This document shows, in pieces, positions 1 through 8,394 of a DNA stretch of 64,000 nt; within the stretch, counting starts at the first letter, position 1, and each line of letters starts with the position of its first letter. Position numbers and translations under genes: made by a program. Source of the DNA: Xanthocytophaga flava (GTDB lineage: Bacteria; Bacteroidota; Bacteroidia; Cytophagales; 172606-1); contig JASJOS010000007.1 of NCBI GenBank assembly GCA_030068525.1, forward strand, positions 62,001 to 126,000, read 5' to 3'. The notes beneath the pieces were generated by a model that was given only the letters and a program-made list of their open reading frames with translations, was not told the origin of the DNA and ran no database searches.

Positions 1-537
1 ATAACTTGTAGTCAGGTTGCTTTTAAAAATTAACTGCATACAGGTTGAACATTGTGTTTAACTGGATTTCCGGTTGACTCTCTGAACAACCTGAACTCCA
101 GTTAAAATAAAAAATGACCTGAGTTCCGGTCAAAAAAGTTTTTGCCGTGATTATGCGCACGAGGTCTCTTGCCGTGAATTCATAGCAAAACAAAATTTGC
201 CGTGAATTATGATCAAATCCTGTTTTCATGACCAGGCAACCGAGACAGGCTCAAACAGGAACCGTGTCGTGAACTATGCGCAAAAATAAAATTGCAGTGA
301 ATAAAGAGAAAGCGCTCTGCTGGTCGAACTGACTACCTTGTCCTTTCTAAAAATCATTTTGCATTGAACTACGCGCAGTCATGGAGATTGATTTACTGCT
401 CATTAAATTGGGGATAGCTCCTGTTCCAATCTTGTTCAGGGTACTAATATCCCTGAAACACGACACCTATTTTCCAGAAAAAAGCCTTTTTGTTCAGAAA
501 CAAAAAGGCTTTTCATATATTACTAGAAGAGAACTTA
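1..537. repeat. Intergenic repeat region R1
   Basis: This stretch holds no convincing gene. Positions 1-118 contain quasi-palindromic units built on ACCTG..CAGGT and AACTGGAnTTCC cores. Positions 1-165 match, in reverse complement and with about one mismatch per 8-10 bases, the repeat at 42760-42926. From 141 to 377 there are about six degenerate direct copies of a motif close to TTTGCCGTGAAYTATGCGCA (around 141, 169, 196, 265, 292 and 358). The short open frames here are repeat-derived and lack family resemblance. The right end contains the bioB terminator. The repeat may continue past the left edge. Confidence 0.75.
480..513 (-). terminator. Terminator downstream of bioB
   Basis: A perfect 15-bp stem (AAAAGCCTTTTTGTT paired with AACAAAAAGGCTTTT) has a 4-nt loop and lies 25 bp past the bioB stop codon on the minus strand, with a T-rich tail. 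Confidence 0.75.
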
Positions 538-1512
538 CTAACATGCTGCCACAGCTTCTTCTTTGAATGACTTACGAGGTTTCAGATTTAATGTCTGGAA
601 CAACATTTTATCTGCATCTACTTCTGGGTTTGGAGTTGTCAGCAGTTTATCTCCGGCAAAGATAGAGTTGGCTCCTGCCAGGAAGCAAAGTGCTTGTTCT
701 TCTGTATTCATACGTACACGACCTGCGGATAAACGCACCATTGCCCGTGGCATAATAATACGTGCAGTAGCAATCATTCGTACCATTTCCCAAACAGAAA
801 CGCGTTCTTGGTCTTCCAGTGGAGTACCTTCTACAGGGACTAATGCATTCACAGGCACAGACTCAGGATGTTCAGGAAGGGTCGACAGTACATGCAACAT
901 GCCAATACGATCGTTCTCAGTTTCTCCTAATCCGATGATACCACCCGCACATACAGAGATACCAGACTTACGTACATGTTCAATTGTTTCCAGACGGTCG
1001 TCGTAATTACGGGTAGTGATGATTTCATTGTAGAACTCCTCACTCGTATCCAGGTTGTGGTTATAAGCATACAAACCTGCATCTTTCAGTTTTATTGCCT
1101 GTTCGTGTGTTAGCATACCCAATGTACAACATACTTCCATACCCATCTGGTTTACACCTTTGACCATATCCAGTACTTTGTCAAAGTCTTTGTTGTCACG
1201 TACTTCCCGCCAGGCAGCTCCCATACAAAAACGAGTACTGCCATTGTCTTTGGCTCGCTGGGCTGTTTCCAGCACTTCCTCTACCTCCAGCAATCTATGC
1301 ACTTTTACATTAGTCTGATAGCGTGCGGCTTGTGGACAATAGGCACAGTCTTCCGGACAACCACCTGTTTTCACTGAAAGTAAAGTACAAACTTGCACTT
1401 CCTGTGGGTCGTGGTGCTGACGATGTACAGTGCCTGCACGATAAATCAAATCTAATATAGGAGAGTTGAAAATTTCAGCGATTTCTTCGCGGGTCCAGTC
1501 GTTACGAATCAT
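538..1512 (-). CDS. bioB: Biotin synthase BioB
   Basis: Radical-SAM enzyme that inserts sulfur into dethiobiotin to make biotin, the last step of the pathway. The 324-aa length is normal for the family. The radical-SAM cluster motif CPEDCAYC gives Cys52, Cys56 and Cys59, which bind the 4Fe-4S cluster; the downstream blocks [15 protein letters not shown] and AGGIIGLGE are typical BioB. The ATG at 1512 is the only sensible start. The gene stands alone, 46 kb from bioF-bioD-bioA, so it is transcribed separately. A -7-like element lies about 100 bp upstream and a strong hairpin follows the stop. Confidence 0.97.
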   Translation of the reverse strand: MIRNDWTREEIAEIFNSPILDLIYRAGTVHRQHHDPQEVQVCTLLSVKTGGCPEDCAYCPQAARYQTNVKVHRLLEVEEVLETAQRAKDNGSTRFCMGAAWREVRDNKDFDKVLDMVKGVNQMGMEVCCTLGMLTHEQAIKLKDAGLYAYNHNLDTSEEFYNEIITTRNYDDRLETIEHVRKSGISVCAGGIIGLGETENDRIGMLHVLSTLPEHPESVPVNALVPVEGTPLEDQERVSVWEMVRMIATARIIMPRAMVRLSAGRVRMNTEEQALCFLAGANSIFAGDKLLTTPNPEVDADKMLFQTLNLKPRKSFKEEAVAAC

Positions 1513-2291
1513 AATTAATTAAGTTCTGGGTTCTTGGTTTGAAGTTTAACGTTGGCAAATCATCCCTTATTCAGAAAGAACGCAAGACGTATATTATCTT
1601 AACGAGGCAAAATTACGATAAAAGTACAATAAAAAATCTACCCTTGATAAGGTTTCTGTGTTTTGGATGGAAACGACAGAATCGCAAATAGAGTTTCCTA
1701 AGGTTATTGATGAGTAAATATACTTTCTGATAGGTGTATATCTTAGAATGGGAAGTCAACAAACTATATAAACAATTAAAGTTAATATCCCATTCTTATA
1801 CAATTCTTGTCTACTTTCTAAGAAAAGCTGTGAGAGTCTAATTTATACATTTTCTAAAAATAAATAACCTTATCTATTTCGGGTAGCATATAGTTAAGTT
1901 GACTTAAAATAAATGGAATTTCTGTTATATTCTTTTGGAGACTATATGTACTTGTTAATGAGGCGATTTAGGTCTGTAGTTATTCTAGTCCAGTTTTTAA
2001 TCATGGAAAAAGCATATTTATTTTTTATGTTCTCACAGGCGGTAACCCGAAGATAATTCACTCTTTTTGTTAAACAAGAAGAATAATTTGCCCTAGGAAG
2101 AAAAAATATGCATTTTGCCTGAATAAAAAGCGCATATCTGCATCAAATCTTACGTGAGGTATATATCTTATTATTTTCATATCTGCCTTTTTTTAATTAC
2201 CTCGCTGTAAATCAGTTGAATAAAATAAAATTATTACATGCGCGTAACATACACATCATATTGCACGTATTGAGTACGAGTAAGCTAATTT
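1513..2291. other. Non-coding gap between bioB and the STAS gene
   Basis: A 779-bp AT-rich stretch between divergent genes. No open frame of useful length, no tRNA-like fold and no strong long hairpin was seen. It should hold the promoters of bioB (left) and of the STAS/HATPase operon (right). Confidence 0.6.
1608..1615 (-). promoter_or_regulatory. Possible bioB promoter -7 element
   Basis: CAAAATTA on the plus strand reads TAATTTTG on the minus strand, an exact TAnnTTTG match to the Bacteroidota -7 consensus. It lies 96 bp upstream of the bioB ATG. No clear TTTG -33 box at the usual spacing was found, so support is partial. Confidence 0.3.
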
Positions 2292-2636
2292 ATGAAAATT
2301 AATAGTTTATATAAAGAAGACCTGACCATTCTGGTAGTAGACGGAGAGTTGGATGCAAGTTCTTCCATTTTGCTGGATGAATCAATTGAATCAGTAGTTG
2401 CGCAGGGAAAGAAGAAAATACTAATTGACGGACAATCCTTGAATTATATTTCTTCTGCGGGGTTAGGTGTTTTCATGTCACATGTACAGGAATTTGAAGA
2501 AAAAGGAATACAAATGATTCTTTTCGGCCTGAACGAGAAAGTTCTACGGGTATTTCAGATACTAGGCCTGGACCAGCTCCTTTCCATTACAGCTTCAGAG
2601 GACGAAGCCATACAATTGTTAAATGCAAGTTTGTAA
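2292..2636 (+). CDS. STAS-domain anti-sigma factor antagonist
   Basis: A 114-aa single-domain STAS protein of the SpoIIAA/RsbV type. The block LIDGQSLNYISSAGLGVFM contains the serine region (ISSAGLG) that partner kinases phosphorylate in this family. By family knowledge, the unphosphorylated form binds an anti-sigma kinase and frees a sigma factor or another target. The next gene, 43 bp downstream on the same strand, encodes a HATPase kinase-like protein, the expected partner. No PP2C phosphatase (RsbU/SpoIIE type) is nearby, so the input to the switch must be encoded elsewhere. The target is not shown by the sequence. Confidence 0.88.
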   Translation: MKINSLYKEDLTILVVDGELDASSSILLDESIESVVAQGKKKILIDGQSLNYISSAGLGVFMSHVQEFEEKGIQMILFGLNEKVLRVFQILGLDQLLSITASEDEAIQLLNASL

Positions 2637-2679
2637 TATTGGATGACAAAATATTTACTAATTACAAAGCCTGCATAGG

Positions 2680-3135
2680 ATGTCAAATCAATATGTAAGT
2701 GAGATGAATTACCACTATCAGTTTTCGTGTGACCGGAGGAATCTGAAATCAGTGCGGGATTTTGTAGCATCTGTACTGCGTGACGAGAATTTTTCTGAAA
2801 ATGAGATTCCTGCAGTTGTATTGGCTGTAGATGAAATCTGTGCTAATCTGATTGTTCACTCCCATCAGTCAGATCCTAATGATGTAATCGAAATTTGGTT
2901 AAAGGTTACTCTTGAAACCGTAATTTGTGAGATCATTGATCAGGACAGCATGTTCTATGATTTTTCAACACATAAAAATCCGGATATTCACCAGATTGTG
3001 CGCGAAGGAAAAAATGGGGGAGTCGGATTAATGCTTGTTAAATGTCTGGTTGATAAAGTAGAAGTAGAACGTCATGGTACACAAAGTATATGGCGTTTGA
3101 CTAAAGAATCTCCACGCCCTGTATTTAATTCATAA
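2680..3135 (+). CDS. Anti-sigma regulatory factor, HATPase (RsbW-like)
   Basis: A 151-aa GHKL ATPase of the RsbW/SpoIIAB class. The N-box is visible as VDEICANLIVHSH (Glu and Asn for Mg-ATP), the G1 region as IIDQDSMFYDF, and the G2-like glycine loop as GKNGGVGLMLVK. Family role: a serine kinase that phosphorylates the STAS partner encoded just upstream and sequesters a sigma factor when the partner is phosphorylated. An in-frame ATG at 2704 (MNYHYQF) is a possible alternative start. A hairpin terminator follows at 3162-3190, so the two genes probably form a short operon. Confidence 0.88.
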   Translation: MSNQYVSEMNYHYQFSCDRRNLKSVRDFVASVLRDENFSENEIPAVVLAVDEICANLIVHSHQSDPNDVIEIWLKVTLETVICEIIDQDSMFYDFSTHKNPDIHQIVREGKNGGVGLMLVKCLVDKVEVERHGTQSIWRLTKESPRPVFNS

Positions 3136-3161
3136 TCAGGATATACTATTGTTTTTTGCTG

Positions 3162-3190
3162 ATCCAGAGTTATTGCTCTGGATTTTTATT
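3162..3190 (+). terminator. Terminator of STAS/HATPase operon
   Basis: Stem ATCCAGAG / CTCTGGAT with a 6-nt loop, followed by TTTTATTTT, 27 bp after the stop of the HATPase gene. Confidence 0.75.
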
Positions 3191-3337
3191 TTCTGGTTTG
3201 TATGTGTGATTACCAGTTGTATGTTTGGTAAGTAAAAAACACAGAAAACTTACAACTATCTCTTTATTTTCTGAGGGACAGACTATTTACTTTAAAAAAT
3301 CGTTAAAATTGCGTTCTGTTTTTACGAAACTTTACGT

Positions 3338-5650
3338 ATGCGAATTTTTCACCGAATAATGATTGTAGTGGCCCTGGTTTTGTATTGGGGATGTAAGACC
3401 AATAAATCGGCTACTCAAAACACTACTACCAATCCAGCAGACCCTGTTATTGCCTACCTTGGCCAGACGCCAGTGTATCGTTCAGAGTTTTTATATGTAT
3501 ATGACAAAAATGGCGGTATTGCAGATACTACCAATCAGGTAAAAAGTATTGCAGAATACCTGGATCTGTATCTCAACTTCAGGTTAAAAGTTCAGGAAGC
3601 TGAAAGCATGGGACTCGATACACTAGGTTCATTTAAACAAGAGCTTTCCGGCTACCGTGAACAATTGGGAGAGCCTTACCTGGTTGACAGCAGTGTAACC
3701 CGTACATTAATACGGGAAGCCTATGAACATATGAAAGAAGAAATCCGGGCTTCACATATTCTGCTTTCTGTATCTCCTGAAGCTCCTCCTGAAGATACAG
3801 CAAAAATATATAACCAGATTCTGGAAATCAGACAGAAGGCACTCAATGGCCAGGATTTTAATGAACTGGCACGACAAAGTTCCCAAGATCCTTCTGTACA
3901 AACCAATGGTGGTGATCTGGGATACTTTACTGCTTTGCAAATGGTATATCCTTTTGAGAAAGCGGCCTATCAGACTCCGGTAGGTTCTATTTCACAACCT
4001 GTACGTACTAAGTTCGGCTATCACCTGCTGAAAATAGCAGATCGTCGGCCTAGTCGCGGAAAAGTAACCGTGGCACATATTATGGTGCGTATCAATCCAG
4101 ATGCTCCGGAAGCTGATGCCAAAGCTGCAAAGCAGAAGATAGACGAGATCTACAGTCGTATTCAAAAAGGCGAAAGCTGGGATAAATTATGTGCTGATTT
4201 CTCAGAAGATGGCAACTCACGTACCAAAGGTGGTGTATTAGCACCATTCAGTACAGGTAGTACACTTCCTGAATTTGAAAATGTTGCCTTTGCACTAAAC
4301 AACAAAGGTGATATCAGTCAACCTATACAGACACCTTATGGCTGGCATATTCTGAAGTTAATTGAGAAGAAGAATTTGGAAACTTTTACCCAACTGGAAC
4401 CAACTTTACGCCAAAAGGTAACAAAAGATTCACGTTCAGAACTCAATCGTAAATTACTTTTAGACAGATTGCGGAAAGAAAATAAACTGGTTGAGAATGC
4501 AGATGCCCGGAAAGTCGCTTTTGCTCAGGCTACAGACTCACTAAAGAGAGCTGTATGGAAATACAATGAGACTGATAAAAATTTAGGTCTGACGTTATTT
4601 ACAATCAAAAGTCAGAAATACACAGTTAAAGAATTTTTTAACTATGTAAAAGCCAATCAACAACCCCGTGAAAAGCTGACGCCAGTTTATCAGATGCAAT
4701 TGCTTTATACAGAGTTTGTCAATGAGTCTCTTATCAAATATGAAAAGCAACACCTGGAAGAGAAGTATCCTGACTTTAAATATCTTTTAAAAGAGTACCA
4801 TGATGGAATCCTGTTGTTCCAACGGATGGAGTCAGAAGTATGGTCTAAGTCATTGTCTGATACAACCGGACAGAAGGGATATTACGAAGCCAACAAGGCT
4901 AATTATCAGTGGAAGCAACGGGTAATAGGGACGATCTATAATGCAGCAGATAACAGTGTCCTTACAGAGCTGAAATCCAAACTGGCTAGCCGACCTTTCG
5001 CTGTGACCAATCCAAAGTATCCGGTATTGTCTTTTGCAAAGAATGTAACTACGTTGACCCCTCAACAAAAAGAACAACTTGATCAGATTATTCAAACTTT
5101 GAATCTGGACAAAGCACTCATAGTGGAAATTTCCGGACACGCAGATAAAAGCGAAAAAGCTGGGACATCAGCAGCTCGTAATCAGACAGTAAGCTCCTAT
5201 CTGACAGAACACGGCGCAGATATCACACAATTGATTATTCGCGATTTTGGCTCTTCTACTCCAGCGTCTCGTACTGATGCTAAACGCAATTCGCGTGTAG
5301 CATTTGCGATGGTGAGTAATGATAAAAGCGTTCTGGAAAGACAGCTGAATGCGAAAAAGCCATTGAGCATCGAAATCACGGAAGGTATCTTCCAAAAAGG
5401 AGATAATGCAGTACTTGATCAGATTACCTGGAAACCTGGTACATATACAATCAATAATAATGGACGTGTTGTGTATATAGAGATCGTAAGTGTAGAGGAA
5501 CCTCGGGTTAAAACATTTGAAGAAGCACGTGGTCAACTGATTTCAGATTACCAGAGTTATCTTGAAAAAGACTGGCTGAATAGTCTTCGCCAGAAATTCC
5601 CGATAAAACTGGTAGATACAGAAATTGAAGCCTTGAAGAACAGAAAATAA
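3338..5650 (+). CDS. Double-parvulin peptidylprolyl isomerase with OmpA-like domain
   Basis: A 770-aa envelope folding factor. The N-terminus has a hydrophobic segment ending in YWGC, a likely non-canonical lipobox with Cys19 as the lipidated residue. Two parvulin (PpiC/SurA) domains follow at about residues 135-235 (RASHILLSV to GYHLLKIADR) and 243-340 (VAHIMVRI to GWHILKLIEKK). Around residues 567-657 there is an OmpA-like segment with ISGHADKSE, DFGSSTP and the closing KRNSRVAF, a fold that binds peptidoglycan in OmpA/MotB proteins. The C-terminus returns to a SurA-like tail (TFEEARGQLISDYQSYLEKDWL). The family catalyses proline isomerisation and chaperones outer-membrane proteins. The OmpA-like insertion is unusual. 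A terminator follows directly. Confidence 0.9.
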   Translation: MRIFHRIMIVVALVLYWGCKTNKSATQNTTTNPADPVIAYLGQTPVYRSEFLYVYDKNGGIADTTNQVKSIAEYLDLYLNFRLKVQEAESMGLDTLGSFKQELSGYREQLGEPYLVDSSVTRTLIREAYEHMKEEIRASHILLSVSPEAPPEDTAKIYNQILEIRQKALNGQDFNELARQSSQDPSVQTNGGDLGYFTALQMVYPFEKAAYQTPVGSISQPVRTKFGYHLLKIADRRPSRGKVTVAHIMVRINPDAPEADAKAAKQKIDEIYSRIQKGESWDKLCADFSEDGNSRTKGGVLAPFSTGSTLPEFENVAFALNNKGDISQPIQTPYGWHILKLIEKKNLETFTQLEPTLRQKVTKDSRSELNRKLLLDRLRKENKLVENADARKVAFAQATDSLKRAVWKYNETDKNLGLTLFTIKSQKYTVKEFFNYVKANQQPREKLTPVYQMQLLYTEFVNESLIKYEKQHLEEKYPDFKYLLKEYHDGILLFQRMESEVWSKSLSDTTGQKGYYEANKANYQWKQRVIGTIYNAADNSVLTELKSKLASRPFAVTNPKYPVLSFAKNVTTLTPQQKEQLDQIIQTLNLDKALIVEISGHADKSEKAGTSAARNQTVSSYLTEHGADITQLIIRDFGSSTPASRTDAKRNSRVAFAMVSNDKSVLERQLNAKKPLSIEITEGIFQKGDNAVLDQITWKPGTYTINNNGRVVYIEIVSVEEPRVKTFEEARGQLISDYQSYLEKDWLNSLRQKFPIKLVDTEIEALKNRK

Positions 5651-5656
5651 GTAAAG

Positions 5657-5679
5657 TCCCGCCCCGGCGGGATTTTTTG
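5657..5679 (+). terminator. Rho-independent terminator
   Basis: GC-rich stem TCCCGC / GCGGGA with loop CCCG followed by seven T, 7 bp after the PPIase stop codon. A textbook intrinsic terminator. Confidence 0.9.
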
Positions 5680-5705
5680 TATACCAACCATTTGCATTCA
5701 TTAAA

Positions 5706-6500
5706 ATGAAGTTTATACTCCATACTATCCTTTTTCTTGGGTTTCTGTATTTGCTTGTATGTGTCATTCTGTTTTTCCTACAGGAAAAGTTATTATTCTA
5801 CCCTGAGAAATTATCTTCTGACCATAAATTCAGTTTTTTAACTTCGTTTGAAGAAATTAATCTTCATCCAGATTCCAGTACTACAATTAATGCCTTACTA
5901 TTCAAACATCCTGATCCCAAAGGTGTAATTCTGTATTTTCATGGCAATGCTGGTTCGCTGCAAAGTTGGGGAGCAGAAGGCGAATACCTAAGTCGGTTTA
6001 AATATGATGTACTGATGGTCGATTACAGGGAATATGGAAAGAGCCGAGGTGTGGTAAGCGAACAAAATATATATAAGGATGCACAATATGTATACGACTA
6101 TCTAAAGAAAGCCTATACAGAAGAAGAGATAATCGTTTTTGGAAGATCACTGGATACAGGCATCGCTACATTTGTATCCTCTCAAAATTCTCCGGGAAAA
6201 CTGATTCTGGAAAGTCCTTATTATAGTATGCGATCTGTTGCTCAGGACCGGTTTCCATGGCTTCCCATTCGATTTTTATTACGATACCCCCTTCTGACCT
6301 ATACCTTTATTGATAAGGTACGCTGCCCTATCTGTATTTTTCATGGAACTCAGGATGAGGTTATTCCTTATCAGTTTGGCTGGCAATTGAAAAAACTATT
6401 GAAAAAAGAGGATCGATTTATTACAGTGAAAGGAGGGCATCATAATGATCTGGGACAGTTTTATGAATATGAGAAAGCGCTGACTTTGTTTTTATTATGA
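5706..6500 (+). CDS. Alpha/beta hydrolase, membrane-anchored (BEM46-like)
   Basis: A 264-aa protein with one N-terminal membrane segment (residues 5-27) followed by an alpha/beta-hydrolase fold. YFHGNAGS is the oxyanion-hole region, DYREYGKS the next conserved block, FGRSLDTG the nucleophile elbow, HGTQDEVIP carries the likely acid and GGHHND the likely catalytic His. In most relatives the elbow reads GRSLGTG; here Gly is Asp (codon GAT where GGT would restore it), which breaks the GxSxG rule. Substrate unknown; family members are esterase- or thioesterase-like. Activity is uncertain because of the substitution. Confidence 0.85.
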   Translation: MKFILHTILFLGFLYLLVCVILFFLQEKLLFYPEKLSSDHKFSFLTSFEEINLHPDSSTTINALLFKHPDPKGVILYFHGNAGSLQSWGAEGEYLSRFKYDVLMVDYREYGKSRGVVSEQNIYKDAQYVYDYLKKAYTEEEIIVFGRSLDTGIATFVSSQNSPGKLILESPYYSMRSVAQDRFPWLPIRFLLRYPLLTYTFIDKVRCPICIFHGTQDEVIPYQFGWQLKKLLKKEDRFITVKGGHHNDLGQFYEYEKALTLFLL

Positions 6501-6673
6501 AAATAAAGTAGGTATAAGTTAAAATAGACAAGTATACAAGCATGGGTTTATAAATCTATCGGTTTTTATCTTTTTTCATATAATTTCTTTTGACTGCTTG
6601 CAAAATCAACTAAAAAATCTTTTTTTCGATGACGTTTTGCAGTGTATACCTAATCACCAAACCACATTGATTT

Positions 6674-7588
6674 ATGTTCCTAAAAAATTACGTACGTGAG
6701 ACCTCTCTTTTTTTGCTTGCTTTAAGTGGTGTATTTCTTTTGAATTCCTGCGGAGGTGAGAAAAAAGCAGATGAGACTACAGCAGTAGATACTGCAGCAA
6801 CCATGACAGAAGATACTACAGCCGTTGAACCTACTGCTACATCTCCTATTCTGAGTGCACTTCCTAAAACCAGCGATATTCCTGCTACAATCCAATTGAC
6901 TGGCGCTGATTTTAATCAGTCTTTGATTAATCCATCCAGTAAAGTGGCAAGTTACACTACTACCAATGATAAAGCTGCATTGAATCTGGGTGCTTATGCA
7001 ACTGATATCGGCTACCTGAGTGTATACAAAAAAACACAGGATGTCTTGACTTATCTGAAAGGGGCACAGAAACTTTCTGACCATCTGGGATTAAGCAATG
7101 CATTTGGCGAAGCTATGCAGAAACGTTTTCAGAGCAACCTTGCTACAGAAGATTCTCTGGTTAAGATTGTAGATGAGTCTATGCTATATGTTCGCAAATA
7201 CCTTGCAGACAATCAGCGTGATGCTACTGGTGCTCTGGTTGTTACTGGTAGTTTTGTAGAAGGCTTATACATTTCAACAGGATTGATTAAGAAATATCCA
7301 AAAGATGTTCCTGCGGATGTACGTAATGGTGTATTGACTCAGTTGATTCTTGATATTATCAAACAGAAACAATCACTGGCAGACTTGATTACAATTCTTA
7401 AGAGTGTAAAGCAAGATGAAGCAGTTGTGGCTTATACTCAAAAGCTAAATGATCTGTATGGACAGTTTGAGGCACTAAAATTCGAAGAAAGCCTGAAAAG
7501 CAATGCAGGAAACTTTGCTGTAACAGATAAGACATTAACAGAGATTACCAAAAAGGTAGAAGCTATTCGTGCTGATATTGTAAAGTAA
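6674..7588 (+). CDS. Lipoprotein of unknown function
   Basis: A 304-aa protein with a clear lipoprotein signal: a hydrophobic run from residue 11 and lipobox LLNSC followed by GGEKKADE. A Thr/Ala/Glu-rich linker runs to about residue 58, then a helical domain with repeated Lys/Asp/Leu helices (AYATDIGYLSVYKKTQDV, DVPADVRNGVLTQLILD). No catalytic motif recognised. Similar lipoproteins are common in Bacteroidota and uncharacterised. It ends in a 46-bp perfect palindromic terminator and looks monocistronic. Confidence 0.85.
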   Translation: MFLKNYVRETSLFLLALSGVFLLNSCGGEKKADETTAVDTAATMTEDTTAVEPTATSPILSALPKTSDIPATIQLTGADFNQSLINPSSKVASYTTTNDKAALNLGAYATDIGYLSVYKKTQDVLTYLKGAQKLSDHLGLSNAFGEAMQKRFQSNLATEDSLVKIVDESMLYVRKYLADNQRDATGALVVTGSFVEGLYISTGLIKKYPKDVPADVRNGVLTQLILDIIKQKQSLADLITILKSVKQDEAVVAYTQKLNDLYGQFEALKFEESLKSNAGNFAVTDKTLTEITKKVEAIRADIVK

Positions 7589-7607
7589 GCGAATTAGATA
7601 GTTATAT

Positions 7608-7653
7608 AAAAGCAAAGAGCGTGTCTTAGTACTAAGACACGCTCTTTGCTTTT
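7608..7653 (+). terminator. Perfect 46-bp palindromic terminator
   Basis: Two 23-nt arms with no spacer: AAAAGCAAAGAGCGTGTCTT.. mirrored by ..AAGACACGCTCTTTGCTTTT, 20 bp after the lipoprotein stop. The A-tract/T-tract at the stem ends gives a terminator that could work in either direction. Confidence 0.85.
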
Positions 7654-7745
7654 ACACTAATTTTTTAATCAGGATTAAACGTTTCCTTCTATTTTCTATC
7701 TAACCATCTAGCAACTCACTACAAATAGCAACAGATCTTAGTGAT

Positions 7746-7753
7746 TACTTTTG
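7746..7753 (+). promoter_or_regulatory. Possible ECF sigma operon -7 element
   Basis: TACTTTTG is an exact TAnnTTTG match 20 bp upstream of the TTG start of the sigma gene, implying a very short leader. A TTTG -33 box at normal spacing is not evident, so the operon may instead use a sigma-specific promoter. Confidence 0.3.
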
Positions 7754-7772
7754 TTTTTAACTTCTCTACGCT

Positions 7773-8315
7773 TTGGAAGACAAACAGATTCTAGAGCAGT
7801 TCCGGATTGCGGAAACGCGAACTGCTGCATTTAATGCGTTAGTAAAAAAGTACCAGCAAAAAATCTATTGGCACATACGGAAGATGGTCATAGATCATGA
7901 TGATGCAGATGATTTAACACAGGAGGTCTTTATTAAAGTTTGGCATAACCTTGGTGAGTTTCGGGCAGAGGCTCAGCTGTATACCTGGTTATATCGTATT
8001 GCCAGCAATGAGTGTCTCAACTTTCTAAGCAAGAAGAAACGGGCTTCTCTGACCTCTATTGATGATGTTGTTGCTAATGAGCTAAGTCAGAAACTGGACG
8101 AAGGGGTACTGATATCAGGAGACGAGATACAAATCAAATTACAGAAAGCGTTGTTACGTTTACCCGATAAACAGAGGCTTGTATTTAATATGAAGTACTA
8201 TGATGAACTTACCTATCAGGAAATCTCTGAGATTACCGGAACATCCGAAGGTGCATTAAAAGCGTCTTATCATCTGGCTGTGAAAAAAATAGAAGAATAT
8301 CTGATTTCGAATTAA
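7773..8315 (+). CDS. RNA polymerase sigma factor, ECF family
   Basis: A 180-aa sigma-70 family member with region 2 at about residues 18-90 (DDADDLTQEVFIKVWHNL is the core-binding / -10 recognition helix, TWLYRIASNECLNFL follows) and region 4 at 125-178 (LPDKQRLVFNMKYYDELTYQ, then an HTH TYQEISEITGTSEGALKAS). No region 3, as expected for ECF factors. The start is TTG at 7773; no upstream ATG is available. The next gene, 80 bp downstream, encodes a one-pass membrane protein in the usual anti-sigma position, followed by a secreted helical protein, suggesting an envelope-stress regulon. Confidence 0.93.
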   Translation: MEDKQILEQFRIAETRTAAFNALVKKYQQKIYWHIRKMVIDHDDADDLTQEVFIKVWHNLGEFRAEAQLYTWLYRIASNECLNFLSKKKRASLTSIDDVVANELSQKLDEGVLISGDEIQIKLQKALLRLPDKQRLVFNMKYYDELTYQEISEITGTSEGALKASYHLAVKKIEEYLISN

Positions 8316-8394
8316 ACTTTTATAAAAAGAACAAGTCAAAGTTGTAGAAATCTGCTGCTTATACCATAAAAATAGATGTAACCGCCTGTGAGTG

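Noticed and set aside
23..229. 68-aa minus-strand open frame
   Set aside because: Lies inside repeat R1, has no protein-like motif, and its sequence is explained by the repeat.
381..566. 61-aa plus-strand open frame
   Set aside because: Spans the bioB terminator and runs into the bioB gene on the opposite strand; no family features.
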